Source: Steroidobacter denitrificans
GTDB lineage: Bacteria; Pseudomonadota; Gammaproteobacteria; Steroidobacterales; Steroidobacteraceae
NCBI RefSeq assembly: GCF_001579945.1
Contig: NZ_CP011971.1
Location: 2,134,001-2,198,000, forward strand
Direction of reading: 5' to 3'
DNA length: 64,000 nt
Below are positions 26,145-34,185 of the stretch, piece by piece. The position numbers and the translations under genes were made by a program. Each line of letters begins with the position of its first letter. The first letter of the stretch is position 1. Below the pieces are notes generated by a model, which did not search any database, was not told where the DNA came from, and saw only the letters and a list, made by a program, of their open reading frames with translations.

Positions 26145-26924
26145 ATGAGGTTCGACGCCATGAACATGCCTACGGCCTTGATGCTGGTCACAGTCCTGAT
26201 CGCAGGCGGATGCGCGGCACCCGCGACGAACACGGCCGTTCTCAATCCCGATCCCGCACACAATGCGCGCAATTCACTCGACTGGGCAGGCGCCTATCGC
26301 GGTGTGCTGCCCTGCGCCGACTGCCCCGGAATCCAGACCGTCGTCGTGCTGAAGAACGACGGCACCTACCGCACGCAGTCGAGGTATCTGGAACGGGGCG
26401 ACCAGGTATTCCCGGCGCGCGGACACTTCACCTGGAACGAGGCGGGCGACACCGTCACCCTCGATGAGCAACCGCCCGAGCGGTATTTCGTGGCTGAGAA
26501 TCAGCTCCTTCGCCTCGCTCTGGACGGCTCGCGCATCACCGGCGGTCTCGCCGGGCACTATGTCCTGACCAAGCTCGCCGGCATAACGAAAACATACTGG
26601 AAGCTGGTCGAATTGAACGGCCGGCCCGTACCGGCGCTGAAACGCGAACCCTACTTCATCCTCAAGATCGAGGATGGGCGCGTGAACGGTTTCGGCGGCT
26701 GCAATGGCTTCACCGGTACCTATGAACTGGATGAAGCCGCCTCCCGCATCCGCTTCGGCCATCTGGCCTCCACCATGATGGCGTGTCCGGACATGGAGCT
26801 GGAGACCGCTTTCCATGAAGTGCTGCGCAGTATGGACAACTATTCGCTCGACGGCGACAGCCTCACTCTGAATCGCGCGCGCATGGCTCCGCTGGCACGC
26901 CTGGAGGCGGTGTATCTGCGTTGA
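26145..26924 (+). CDS. Lipoprotein with NlpE-like and META (HslJ-like) domains
   Basis: 259 residues. The signal ends in the lipobox LIAGG-Cys near residue 22. Residues 45-140 resemble the NlpE N-terminal domain: WAGAYRGVLPCADCPGIQTV with its CxxC, then LKNDGTYRTQSRYLE. Residues 150-255 are a META domain: YWKLVELNGRPVPAL, FGGCNGFTGTYELD and STMMACPDMELETAF. ATG 26145 has AAGGAG at 26131-26136; a GTG at 26136 lies inside that site and is rejected. NlpE proteins sense envelope or surface stress in enterobacteria, so a stress role is plausible but unproven here. Confidence 0.85.
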   Translation: MRFDAMNMPTALMLVTVLIAGGCAAPATNTAVLNPDPAHNARNSLDWAGAYRGVLPCADCPGIQTVVVLKNDGTYRTQSRYLERGDQVFPARGHFTWNEAGDTVTLDEQPPERYFVAENQLLRLALDGSRITGGLAGHYVLTKLAGITKTYWKLVELNGRPVPALKREPYFILKIEDGRVNGFGGCNGFTGTYELDEAASRIRFGHLASTMMACPDMELETAFHEVLRSMDNYSLDGDSLTLNRARMAPLARLEAVYLR

Positions 26925-26949
26925 CCGGGATCCGCGCCGAATCGACGAG

Positions 26950-26965
26950 CGACGCCGGAGCGTCG
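26950..26965. terminator. Short hairpin between convergent genes
   Basis: CGACGC, four bases, GCGTCG between the lipoprotein stop and the tadA stop. There is no clear T-run on either side, so termination would be weak or Rho-assisted. Placed because the two genes converge here. Confidence 0.3.
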
Positions 26966-26983
26966 TCAGGCGAAAAGCGAGCT

Positions 26984-27478
<495 letters not shown>

Positions 27479-27498
27479 TTAGCCGATGCCGCTGCACC

Positions 27499-27735
27499 TC
27501 AGGGCGAGTCATCCTCCGGCACTTCGAACGAGCACTCGCTACGCCACGCTCGGACGATACGCACGTGCTTCGGATCACGACGGTAGACGATGCGAAACGG
27601 CGGCCGGATCAGTTCGCGCAGAAAGGGCTGGTCAAATTCCGGGACGATTCGGCCCATACTCGGATAATCGGCCAGCGTCTCGATGCTGGCAACGATCTCA
27701 CCAAGCAGGCGCTCGCCAGAAAGACACGCCCTTTG
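27499..27735 (-). pseudogene. ParE/RelE-type toxin remnant, N-terminus lost
   Basis: The minus frame ending at TGA 27499-27501 reads SGERLLGEIVASIETLADYP, then SMGRIVPEFDQPFLRELIRP, PFRIVYRRDPKHVRIVRAWR and SECSFEVPEDDSP. This is the C-terminal two thirds of a ParE-family ribosome-independent toxin (the conserved LxxxPxxGRxVPE and RElI...yRIvYr segments). Upstream the frame is closed by TAG at 27736-27738 and no start codon or antitoxin is present. About 30-35 N-terminal residues are missing. It sits immediately downstream of the AbiEii gene, at the edge of the element remnant. Confidence 0.8.
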
Positions 27736-27778
27736 CTAGCGCGGGTTTGCACGGCATCGGCTCATCATCAATCACCTC

Positions 27779-28699
27779 TTAGGATAGCGCAGCCAATCGC
27801 GTGGCGAGCAAGTCGGCCTGCTCGGCGAACTTCCTCGCATCGGCCTTCTGCAATTGCGCCAGGTTGTGCAGCTTCCAGCGGAGGCCCGGCAGTTGTTCGA
27901 GGTGCGCGATACCCAGCAGCGACCACTCCGGCGTGCCGGCGGCCAGCGACAGCAGGAAGCGTCGCTCGTTGTTGTCCAAGCCCTGCTGGAGTTCGCGCAC
28001 CATGCGTTCTCGTGCGGCGAGCAGCGCGTCGAGCGGCACCGGTTCGGCCGTCATGCCTTGGAAGTTGTGGTCGTAGTCGTACTGGATGTCCCGCAGCGGC
28101 GTGAACAGCACCTCATGAATCGGCCGGTTGCTGCTGGACAGATAGACTACGAACGCGCGCCGGATGCCGGGCGTGATCCCTTCGTGTGCAAAGAGCTGCA
28201 TCACGTCGAATAGGTCGCGCGGGTGCTGCCGATCCAGCGCCGCGACAAGCTTGCCGCCGTACACGTCCTCCAGCGATACCACCGGGATTTCCAGGTCGAC
28301 CATCAGCACGTCGCGGGCGACCGGCGTGAGCGAAGCGCGACGCACCGGCTGCACGGTGCCGCGCATGACAAAGTTGGCTTCGACCTTGACCTGGATCGAA
28401 CCTCGGCGCATCAGCAGCTTCGTCTCCCCTGCCGCTGCCGCCGGCGCATGCGTCTGGAATCCTCGCTTCTTCAACCGCTCAGCGGCTTGCCTGACGGCTT
28501 CGTTGATGCGCGCCAGCGCTTCGCCGCGCGGCAGCGTGTGATCGAGAAAGACCAGATCGAGGTCCACCGACAAGCGAGGCATGTCGCGCACGAACAGGTT
28601 GATAGCCGTGCCGCCCTTCAGCGCGAAGGTGTCGTCCATGAACACCAGCGGCGCCACCTGCGTCAGCAGGCGCGCGGTGTCGAGATAGGTCTGGTTCAT
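27779..28699 (-). CDS. abiEii: AbiEii-type nucleotidyltransferase toxin
   Basis: Toxin of the AbiE abortive-infection/type IV toxin-antitoxin family. The 306 residues contain the nucleotidyltransferase core FALKGGTAINLFVRDMPRLS followed by VDLDLVFLD (GGT and DLD motifs). The later conserved motifs are IPVVSLEDVYGGKLVAALDR and HPRDLFDVMQL. ATG 28699 is chosen since it overlaps the AbiEi stop by four bases; the longer frame runs antisense into AbiEi. Biologically, members of this family have been shown or proposed to modify tRNA or bind GTP. It appears intact. Confidence 0.9.
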   Translation of the reverse strand: MNQTYLDTARLLTQVAPLVFMDDTFALKGGTAINLFVRDMPRLSVDLDLVFLDHTLPRGEALARINEAVRQAAERLKKRGFQTHAPAAAAGETKLLMRRGSIQVKVEANFVMRGTVQPVRRASLTPVARDVLMVDLEIPVVSLEDVYGGKLVAALDRQHPRDLFDVMQLFAHEGITPGIRRAFVVYLSSSNRPIHEVLFTPLRDIQYDYDHNFQGMTAEPVPLDALLAARERMVRELQQGLDNNERRFLLSLAAGTPEWSLLGIAHLEQLPGLRWKLHNLAQLQKADARKFAEQADLLATRLAALS

Positions 28700-29433
28700 G
28701 GCTTGAGCACCAGCAAGCCATCGGCCGATCGAGACACCCAGGGCCGGCCGCTGCCCGTCGGCAGCGCGGCCGGGTCGAGCTTGGCCGCCCAGGGCAACGA
28801 CGCCTCGCGGCCGAGTTGCAGGCACAGCCGCACGGTCTTGACGCTCGTGCAGTGCTGCAACAGCTCGTGCAGCACGCCGGCGCGCAGGCTGTACGCGCTT
28901 TCGACGAGTTCGCGGGCTTCCTGCAAGGGCTGGCGCACACCGACTTCGCTCAACAGTTCCAGCAATGCGCGCTCCGGCGACGACACCTGTGGCGCCCCGC
29001 TGCGTTGCTCGAACGGACCGACGTGCAGCAAGGCGTCCGGCTGCTCGTCGAACAGACGCTTGCGGTGGTATTCAGCCGGGAAGCGTTCAGCGAACCATTC
29101 CGGTAGACGGGCCGCCGTCCAGCCATACAGATGCAGAACGGGCTGCTGCGGCACATAATGGCGCAGGCCGTACCAGTCCAGCGCCGACTTGCCGCCGACG
29201 TGCAGCCCCTGGAACCGGCGCTGCAACAGCAGCAAGCTGGGATGGAGCGCCAAGTCGTCGTTTGGACGGCCGTACACCCCGCGGGCCAGGCGCGTGAGCC
29301 AGCCCGCTCGGACGTAGTGGACGGCTAGGTCGGCGGAGATGCCCAGCGCCGCCAAGTCCTCCGAGGTCAGCGGCGTTCCCGGTGCCAGCCGGGTGTAGAG
29401 GGCATTTAACTTGCTGGAAGTAGTCGTAGCCAT
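28696..29433 (-). CDS. abiEi: AbiEi-type antitoxin and autorepressor
   Basis: 245 residues. The N-terminal winged-helix region (LAPGTPLTSEDLAALGISADLA, then RAGWLTRLARGVYGRP) would bind DNA. The remainder (GLHVGGKSALDWYGLRHYVP, SSPERALLELLSEVGV, LLQHCTSVKTVRLCLQL) matches the AbiEi C-terminal antitoxin region. ATG 29433 lies inside one inverted repeat and 55 bases from another, fitting the negative autoregulation known for this family. It is coupled to AbiEii by a four-base overlap. AT-rich promoter sequence lies between the two repeats. Confidence 0.9.
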   Translation of the reverse strand: MATTTSSKLNALYTRLAPGTPLTSEDLAALGISADLAVHYVRAGWLTRLARGVYGRPNDDLALHPSLLLLQRRFQGLHVGGKSALDWYGLRHYVPQQPVLHLYGWTAARLPEWFAERFPAEYHRKRLFDEQPDALLHVGPFEQRSGAPQVSSPERALLELLSEVGVRQPLQEARELVESAYSLRAGVLHELLQHCTSVKTVRLCLQLGREASLPWAAKLDPAALPTGSGRPWVSRSADGLLVLKP

Positions 29434-29440
29434 ACTACGA
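29424..29440. promoter_or_regulatory. Inverted repeat over the abiEi start codon (operator candidate)
   Basis: TCGTAG, five bases, CTACGA, with the abiEi ATG in the spacer. The arms match perfectly. A related repeat lies at 29488-29506 with the shared core CGTA. AbiEi proteins are known to bind paired inverted repeats in their own promoter. Confidence 0.65.
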
Positions 29441-29487
29441 TTTCTACAACTTTTCCAAGAATAAGTCAATTTAATATTACGTCTACA

Positions 29488-29506
29488 GTCGTAGTCTGAG
29501 TACGAC
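29488..29506. promoter_or_regulatory. Second inverted repeat upstream of abiEi (operator candidate)
   Basis: GTCGTA, seven bases, TACGAC, with perfect arms. It is the same CGTA-containing core as the repeat at the abiEi start. The two sites bracket an AT-rich stretch (29441-29487) that should hold the promoter, so a repressor bound at both could occlude polymerase. Confidence 0.65.
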
Positions 29507-29527
29507 AGTGACAATATATCCAAACGA

Positions 29528-29788
29528 TCACCCCTTGGGCGTAGCAGCGCGGGAAGACGCTCGGGTGTCGTCTCCCCTGCCCCGCCTGAACCCTCGATCG
29601 CCGGCCATGAACGCTTCAAGCATGTGCGGGATCAGTGTCGCCGCGTCTGTCGCCTCGCCATAGGTCTGCGCGTGCAGCGCGACGTAGCGGTCGAGGTCGG
29701 CCTTGAGGCTGGCCGGGCACGTGAAGGTCAGCTTGACGCTCTCGGTCTTGGGCAGCGGCCCCAGCCGCAGCTTGCGTGTCGTGCTCAT
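29528..29788 (-). CDS. DUF2274 family protein
   Basis: 86 residues: STTRKLRLGPLPKTESVKLT, then PASLKADLDRYVALHAQTYG, and ATLIPHMLEAFMAGDRGFRR. This is the conserved small protein usually encoded just after trbI in Tn4371-like integrative conjugative elements. Here no trb genes are present beside it, so it is an orphan of a larger element. Its start overlaps the stop of the recombinase fragment by four bases. It may encode a ribbon-helix-helix-like DNA-binding protein; the function is not established. Confidence 0.85.
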   Translation of the reverse strand: MSTTRKLRLGPLPKTESVKLTFTCPASLKADLDRYVALHAQTYGEATDAATLIPHMLEAFMAGDRGFRRGRGDDTRASSRAATPKG

Positions 29789-30135
29789 CGTGGTGTCCCT
29801 CGATCGAAGAACAGCGGTTGATAGACCATGTGCGGGTTGCGCCCCTTCATCCGCTGCTTCGGGATCGTCCAGGTCTTGCTCTCGAAATCGACCTCATCCC
29901 AAGTGGCCTGGATCAGTTCGCTCTTGCGTACCAGCGTCAGCAGGATCAGACGCAGCGCCAGCTTGATGGTGGGATAGGTCGCCACCGACCCCATCTGTTG
30001 CACAAACAATCGGATTTCCAGCGGCGACAAGGCGCGGTCCTTCGGGACGAAGGTGGCGATCGACGCCGCGCCCACGCTGTTGGCGGGGATGCGGCCAGCA
30101 GCACGCAGGACGTGATCAAGCTGCCGCTTCTTCAT
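29785..30135 (-). pseudogene. Tyrosine recombinase (integrase) fragment
   Basis: 116 residues. RALSPLEIRLFVQQMGSV, then LALRLILLTLVRKSELIQAT and WDEVDFESKTWTIPKQRMKG match the start of the catalytic domain of a P4-type integrase, including the first catalytic Arg (VRKSEL). After KGRNPHMVY the match stops abruptly and the frame ends with QPLFFDRGTPR, so the HxxR and Tyr catalytic residues are missing. The N-terminal arm-binding domain is missing as well. The break at about 29820 is the junction with the DUF2274 gene and records a deletion. It cannot be active. Confidence 0.85.
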
Positions 30136-30463
30136 GGAGCCTCTTCACCTCATCCTGCGACAACAGGTCGACAAAAGGCATCGATTGGCGCAGCCGGTTG
30201 GCATCCTCGTCGTGCCCGAGCATCGCCGCGAACAATGCACCATCGTCATCGCAGCGAGCGATCTCCTGCCACTCTTCGTATGCCGGCCCCCAGACACCCT
30301 GCTTCCGCCAGCGATACAGATTCGCGAGGATCAGCGTACGGTCCGTATCGCAGCACACTCCGATCCGCTTTTGAGTTCTTCTAGTCAAGTGGTGGAACAG
30401 ATCCGCCCATGATCCTGCGCCAGCCATGCATTTGCCCGGGATGCATGGCCGGCGCAGGATCAT
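30116..30463 (-). pseudogene. Unrecognised gene fragment fused to an inverted repeat
   Basis: 115-residue frame. The part LILANLYRWRKQGVWGPAYE, EWQEIARCDDDGALFAAMLG and RLRQSMPFVDLLSQDEVKRL looks like a real helical protein tail. The first 25 or so residues are encoded by the right-to-left reading of the 30-bp inverted repeat and are probably not native. It overlaps the recombinase fragment by 20 bases. No family is recognised. I read it as the 3' end of an element gene cut at the repeat. Confidence 0.5.
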
Positions 30464-30470
30464 GGGCGGA
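30402..30470. repeat. Near-perfect 30-bp inverted repeat with 9-base loop
   Basis: Arms at 30402-30431 and 30441-30470 match at 29 of 30 positions (one A/G difference), separated by TTGCCCGGG. Arms begin TCCGCCCATGATCCTG. There is no T-run after either arm, so it is not a standard terminator. It lies exactly at the outer edge of the element remnant, 116 bases from the GGDEF/EAL gene. It could be an element end, a replication or attachment structure, or the product of an inverted duplication. Confidence 0.9.
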
Positions 30471-30560
30471 CCCCCAACTCCACGACGAATTTATGCCGGA
30501 TGCCTGCCGAACGGGGGTGAATCCCGTCCCGCGCCGCGGATTGCGCGGACGGATCAGGAC

Positions 30561-30584
30561 GGGCCGTTGCGGCCCTTTGCTTTT
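30561..30584 (+). terminator. Rho-independent terminator oriented plus, without an upstream gene
   Basis: GGGCCG, TTG loop, CGGCCC, then TTTGCTTTT. The T-rich tail is on the plus strand only. No complete plus-strand gene ends upstream, since everything from 26984 to here is on the minus strand. It may be the leftover of a gene removed when the element region was assembled. Confidence 0.6.
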
Positions 30585-30585
30585 G

Positions 30586-33500
30586 CTATGCCGAATGCAC
30601 CAGAGGCAGCTGCGGATAAGTACGGGTGATGCGGCTCAAAGCCTCCACGGACTGAGGCACGGCGATATAGAAGCCCTGGGCGTATTCGATCCCGATCTGC
30701 GCCAGGCAGGTCAGCACCTCCGCCGACTCCACCCGCTCGGCGATCGTCTTGATGCCCATCGCACGGCCGATCCGGCTGATCGCCTCGACCATGGTGCGAT
30801 CCACACGATCGGAGGACATGTTGTGGATGAACTGGCCATCGATCTTCAGATAGTCGACCGGCAAGGTCTTGAGATACATGAACGACGACAAGCCGCTGCC
30901 GAAATCATCCAGCGAGAACAGGCAGCCGCGCGCCCGAAACTCCTGCATGAAATGCACCACTTTCGGCAGGTTGTAGATCGCTGCCGTTTCGGTGATCTCG
31001 AAGCACACCGCTCCCGGGCTCAGATCGTAGGTCTGCAGTTCGTTGATGAGGAATTCCAGGAAACGATCGTCGTTCAACGACGTCCCGGATAAATTGATGG
31101 ACAGCGTGTACCCGAAACGCGCATCGCCGTCGGTGCGATAGTGCGCCAGCGAGCCCAGCGCCTGGCTCACCACCCAACGATCGATCATGGGCATGACATT
31201 ATAGCGCTCCGCCGCCGGAATGAACTCCGCCGGCAGGACCAGCTGGCCGTTCTCGCCGCGCATGCGCACCAGCAGTTCGTAGTGTCCGCGGGTATCATTG
31301 TTGGTGCCGATGGGCACGATGGGCTGGTAGTACAGCTCCAGCCGGTTTTCCTCGCAGGCACGCGTCAGGCGCGAGACCCACTGCATTTCCCGATGCCGCT
31401 CAGGGGCCGTGCCATGCTGATACATGTGCACCCGGTTGCGTCCCGAGTCCTTGGCCGCATAGCAGGCCACGTCCGCCGCGCTCATCACGCTGCCGATGCT
31501 GTCGCTGCCGGCGCTGATTTCCACGATGCCGATGCTGACGCCCACGTTCATCGCACCATCGTCCCACTCGAAACGATACTCGTGGATCGCCTGGCGCATG
31601 CTGTCGGCGATCTTCACGGCCCGCTCCGCCGTGCAGTCCTGCAACAGCACCCCGAACTCATCGCCTCCCAGGCGCGAGATGGTGTCGCTGGTGCGTATGC
31701 AGGTCTGCAGGATGCCGGTGATCTGCTTGAGCAAACGATCTCCCGCCTGGTGCCCGCAGGTATCGTTCACCAGCTTGAACTGGTCCAGATCCAGATAGAG
31801 CAACACATGCGTGGTATTTTCATCCGACCGCGCGGTCAACAAGGCCTCGTTGAGACGGTTCTCGAATTCGCGGCGGTTGATCAGTCCCGTCAGGGCGTCG
31901 TGGCTCGCCTGGAATGCCAGCGCACGACGCAGGCGACGCTCCTTGCTCACATCATGGAACACCATCACCGCGCCGATGATCGTGCCGGCGCGATCGCGAA
32001 TCGGCGCGGCGGACTCCTGGATCGCGATCTCCTGGCCGCGGCGATTGACCAGGATCGTCTGGTCCGTCACGGTGACCATCTGTCCTTCGCGCATCAAACG
32101 CGCCACCGGATCCTCCAGCGGCTCGCGCGTCACCTCGTTCAGAATCTTCAGCACTGCATCCAGACGCTTGCCCTGCGCCTCCGCAGACTCCCAACCGGTG
32201 AGATCTTCGGCCACCGGATTGAGATATTCGATACACCCCTGGGCATCGGTGGTGATGACCGCATCGCCGATGGACTGCAAGGTGACCTGCGCCTTCTCCT
32301 TTTGCTCGAAAATCGCCGTCTCGGCCTGCTTGCGTTCGCTGATGTCGGCGATCGTGCCCTCGTAGCCCACCAGCTTGCCGCCGGCGTCGTACACCGCCCG
32401 GGCATTCTCGATCACCGTCAAGGTCGTGCCATCGACGCGCTGCAGCTGGAATTCCGCATTACGAATCTCACCCTGGCGCTCGATTACCGCCAGGATGGCC
32501 TGGCGTTCCTTCGGGTCGTGATAAATGCTGGCATTCGGCCGCGCCAGCAGCTCGGCGGGCGTCGCATGGCCCACCATGCGCGCCAGTGCCGGGTTCACGG
32601 ACACGAACCGGCCTTCGCGGGTCGAGCTGTATACGCCCTCCATGACATTCTCGAACAAGCGCCGGTAGCGTATCTCGCTGGCACGCAAAGCCATTTCCGC
32701 CCGGCTGCGCTCGATGGCGATGCCCGCCAGTTGAGTCATGCGGGACATCAATTCGAAATCCCGCCGCTGGGGACTGCGCGTGCCGTGAAAATACAGGGCC
32801 AGAGTGCCCAGCGTGCGCCCGTCCGCTGCATGGATCAGCGACGACCAGCAGCTGTGCAGCCGCGCCGCCAGCGCCGGTCCGCGCAGATTTTCCCACAAGG
32901 CATCGCGCGCAATGTCCGCCACGATGACCTGCCGGCGCAGATAGACGGCGGCGGCGCAGGAGCCATTGCGCGCCGCCACCGTGATACCGTCGGTGGCGGC
33001 CACATACTCGGCCGGCAGCTTCGGACCAGCGCCCAGCCTCAGGTGCTTGCCGCTCTCGTCCAGCATGCGGATCGCACAGATCGATTCGGGGCACACACGC
33101 TCCACGGCATCGGTGATCGCCTCGAGCGTGACCCGCAGTTCCACGTTGGCCGCCAGGCGCTCGAACACCCGGCGTTCACCCGCCGCCAGCGTCTCGCTGC
33201 GCTTGCGTTCGGTGATGTCGGTGATGCTGCCGCGGATCAAGCGGGCATTGCCGGAATGCAGCCGCACCCAGCGTACCTCGCAGGAAATGTCCGTGCCCGC
33301 CCCGTCCCGAAACACCCACTCCAGGACCGGCGTCTCCCCCGCCAAGGTGCGTTCGAACTGCGCCCGATGGGCATTGGCGGACAATGAACCATCGGGTTGA
33401 TGCGGCGGACTGAGGCTGTCGGGGCTGTTCGCCAGCAGCGCCTCGCGGGTCATCCGGAAAAAGCGCACCGCATTCTCGTTGACGTCGACCAGACGGTTCT

Positions 33501-34164
33501 GGTCCAGGTCCGCCACCACGATGATTTCCGGCGCCTGCTCCACCAAGGTGCGATAGCGCGCCTCGCTGTCGCGCAAGGCGGCCTCGGCCAGCTTGCGCTC
33601 GCTGGTATCGCGCAGACACACCACGAAGACCGTCTTGCGATTGACGCGCGTCTTGCTGACCGCGATCTCCGCTGCGAACGATGTGCCGTTGGAGCGCAGT
33701 CCCAGCGTCTCATGCGGCGTCAAGTCGATCTGGGTGTCATCCTGGCGCGCCGCCATCCGCTCCAGGATTTCCGGCAGGGGCTTTTTCTCGGCCAGCCGCG
33801 GCAAGAGGAAACTCAAGGGACGCCCATCGACATCCGGTTCGGTATGGCCGAAGACGCGCTGTCCCGTCACGTTCAGCGAAGCGATATGCCCCATTTCATC
33901 CACGGTCAGGATCACATCCTTGACGTGGTCCACCACGGCCTGCAGCTGGCTTGCAGTGCTTTCCCGCAGTTCGCGCGTCAGCGCGGTCGCCTCATCGGAC
34001 ATGAGCTGCATCGAACGCACGATGCCGCGGCGCTCCTGATCGGTGCGTGCATAGGTATCAGCGACCGATGCCAGAAAACTGGCGAGATCCAACTCGCCGT
34101 TCACACCGGTGGCGTCTTTGAGTTGCTTATCCAGCAACCGATGCATGATCTCGCGTCCCATCAT
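30586..34164 (-). CDS. Multi-PAS/GAF GGDEF-EAL cyclic-di-GMP protein
   Basis: About 1192 residues. Successive sensor domains: PAS modules (VDHVKDVILTVDEMGHIASL; LVEQAPEIIVVADLDQNRLV), a GAF-like domain (ATDGITVAARNGSCAAAVYL), and further PAS/PAC repeats (SERKLAEAALRDSEARYRTL). The GGDEF domain has the intact active site RLGGDEFGVLLQDC near residue 830. The EAL-type domain has YELLVRM instead of EAL or EVL, while FSLDDFGSGLSSFMYLK and VDYLKIDGQFI are intact. Both synthesis and hydrolysis of c-di-GMP are possible. The start is uncertain among Mets at 34215, 34185, 34164 and 34161. No membrane segment is obvious, so it is likely a cytosolic sensor. Confidence 0.9.
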   Translation of the reverse strand: MMGREIMHRLLDKQLKDATGVNGELDLASFLASVADTYARTDQERRGIVRSMQLMSDEATALTRELRESTASQLQAVVDHVKDVILTVDEMGHIASLNVTGQRVFGHTEPDVDGRPLSFLLPRLAEKKPLPEILERMAARQDDTQIDLTPHETLGLRSNGTSFAAEIAVSKTRVNRKTVFVVCLRDTSERKLAEAALRDSEARYRTLVEQAPEIIVVADLDQNRLVDVNENAVRFFRMTREALLANSPDSLSPPHQPDGSLSANAHRAQFERTLAGETPVLEWVFRDGAGTDISCEVRWVRLHSGNARLIRGSITDITERKRSETLAAGERRVFERLAANVELRVTLEAITDAVERVCPESICAIRMLDESGKHLRLGAGPKLPAEYVAATDGITVAARNGSCAAAVYLRRQVIVADIARDALWENLRGPALAARLHSCWSSLIHAADGRTLGTLALYFHGTRSPQRRDFELMSRMTQLAGIAIERSRAEMALRASEIRYRRLFENVMEGVYSSTREGRFVSVNPALARMVGHATPAELLARPNASIYHDPKERQAILAVIERQGEIRNAEFQLQRVDGTTLTVIENARAVYDAGGKLVGYEGTIADISERKQAETAIFEQKEKAQVTLQSIGDAVITTDAQGCIEYLNPVAEDLTGWESAEAQGKRLDAVLKILNEVTREPLEDPVARLMREGQMVTVTDQTILVNRRGQEIAIQESAAPIRDRAGTIIGAVMVFHDVSKERRLRRALAFQASHDALTGLINRREFENRLNEALLTARSDENTTHVLLYLDLDQFKLVNDTCGHQAGDRLLKQITGILQTCIRTSDTISRLGGDEFGVLLQDCTAERAVKIADSMRQAIHEYRFEWDDGAMNVGVSIGIVEISAGSDSIGSVMSAADVACYAAKDSGRNRVHMYQHGTAPERHREMQWVSRLTRACEENRLELYYQPIVPIGTNNDTRGHYELLVRMRGENGQLVLPAEFIPAAERYNVMPMIDRWVVSQALGSLAHYRTDGDARFGYTLSINLSGTSLNDDRFLEFLINELQTYDLSPGAVCFEITETAAIYNLPKVVHFMQEFRARGCLFSLDDFGSGLSSFMYLKTLPVDYLKIDGQFIHNMSSDRVDRTMVEAISRIGRAMGIKTIAERVESAEVLTCLAQIGIEYAQGFYIAVPQSVEALSRITRTYPQLPLVHSA

Positions 34165-34185
34165 CCTGGTACTTCGAAGCTGCAT

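Noticed and set aside
30511-30527. ACGGG-7 bases-CCCGT resembling a tRNA T-arm next to the element border, as a possible attachment site
   Set aside because: The loop does not match the TTCNANT consensus, and no acceptor stem, anticodon arm or CCA can be drawn around it.
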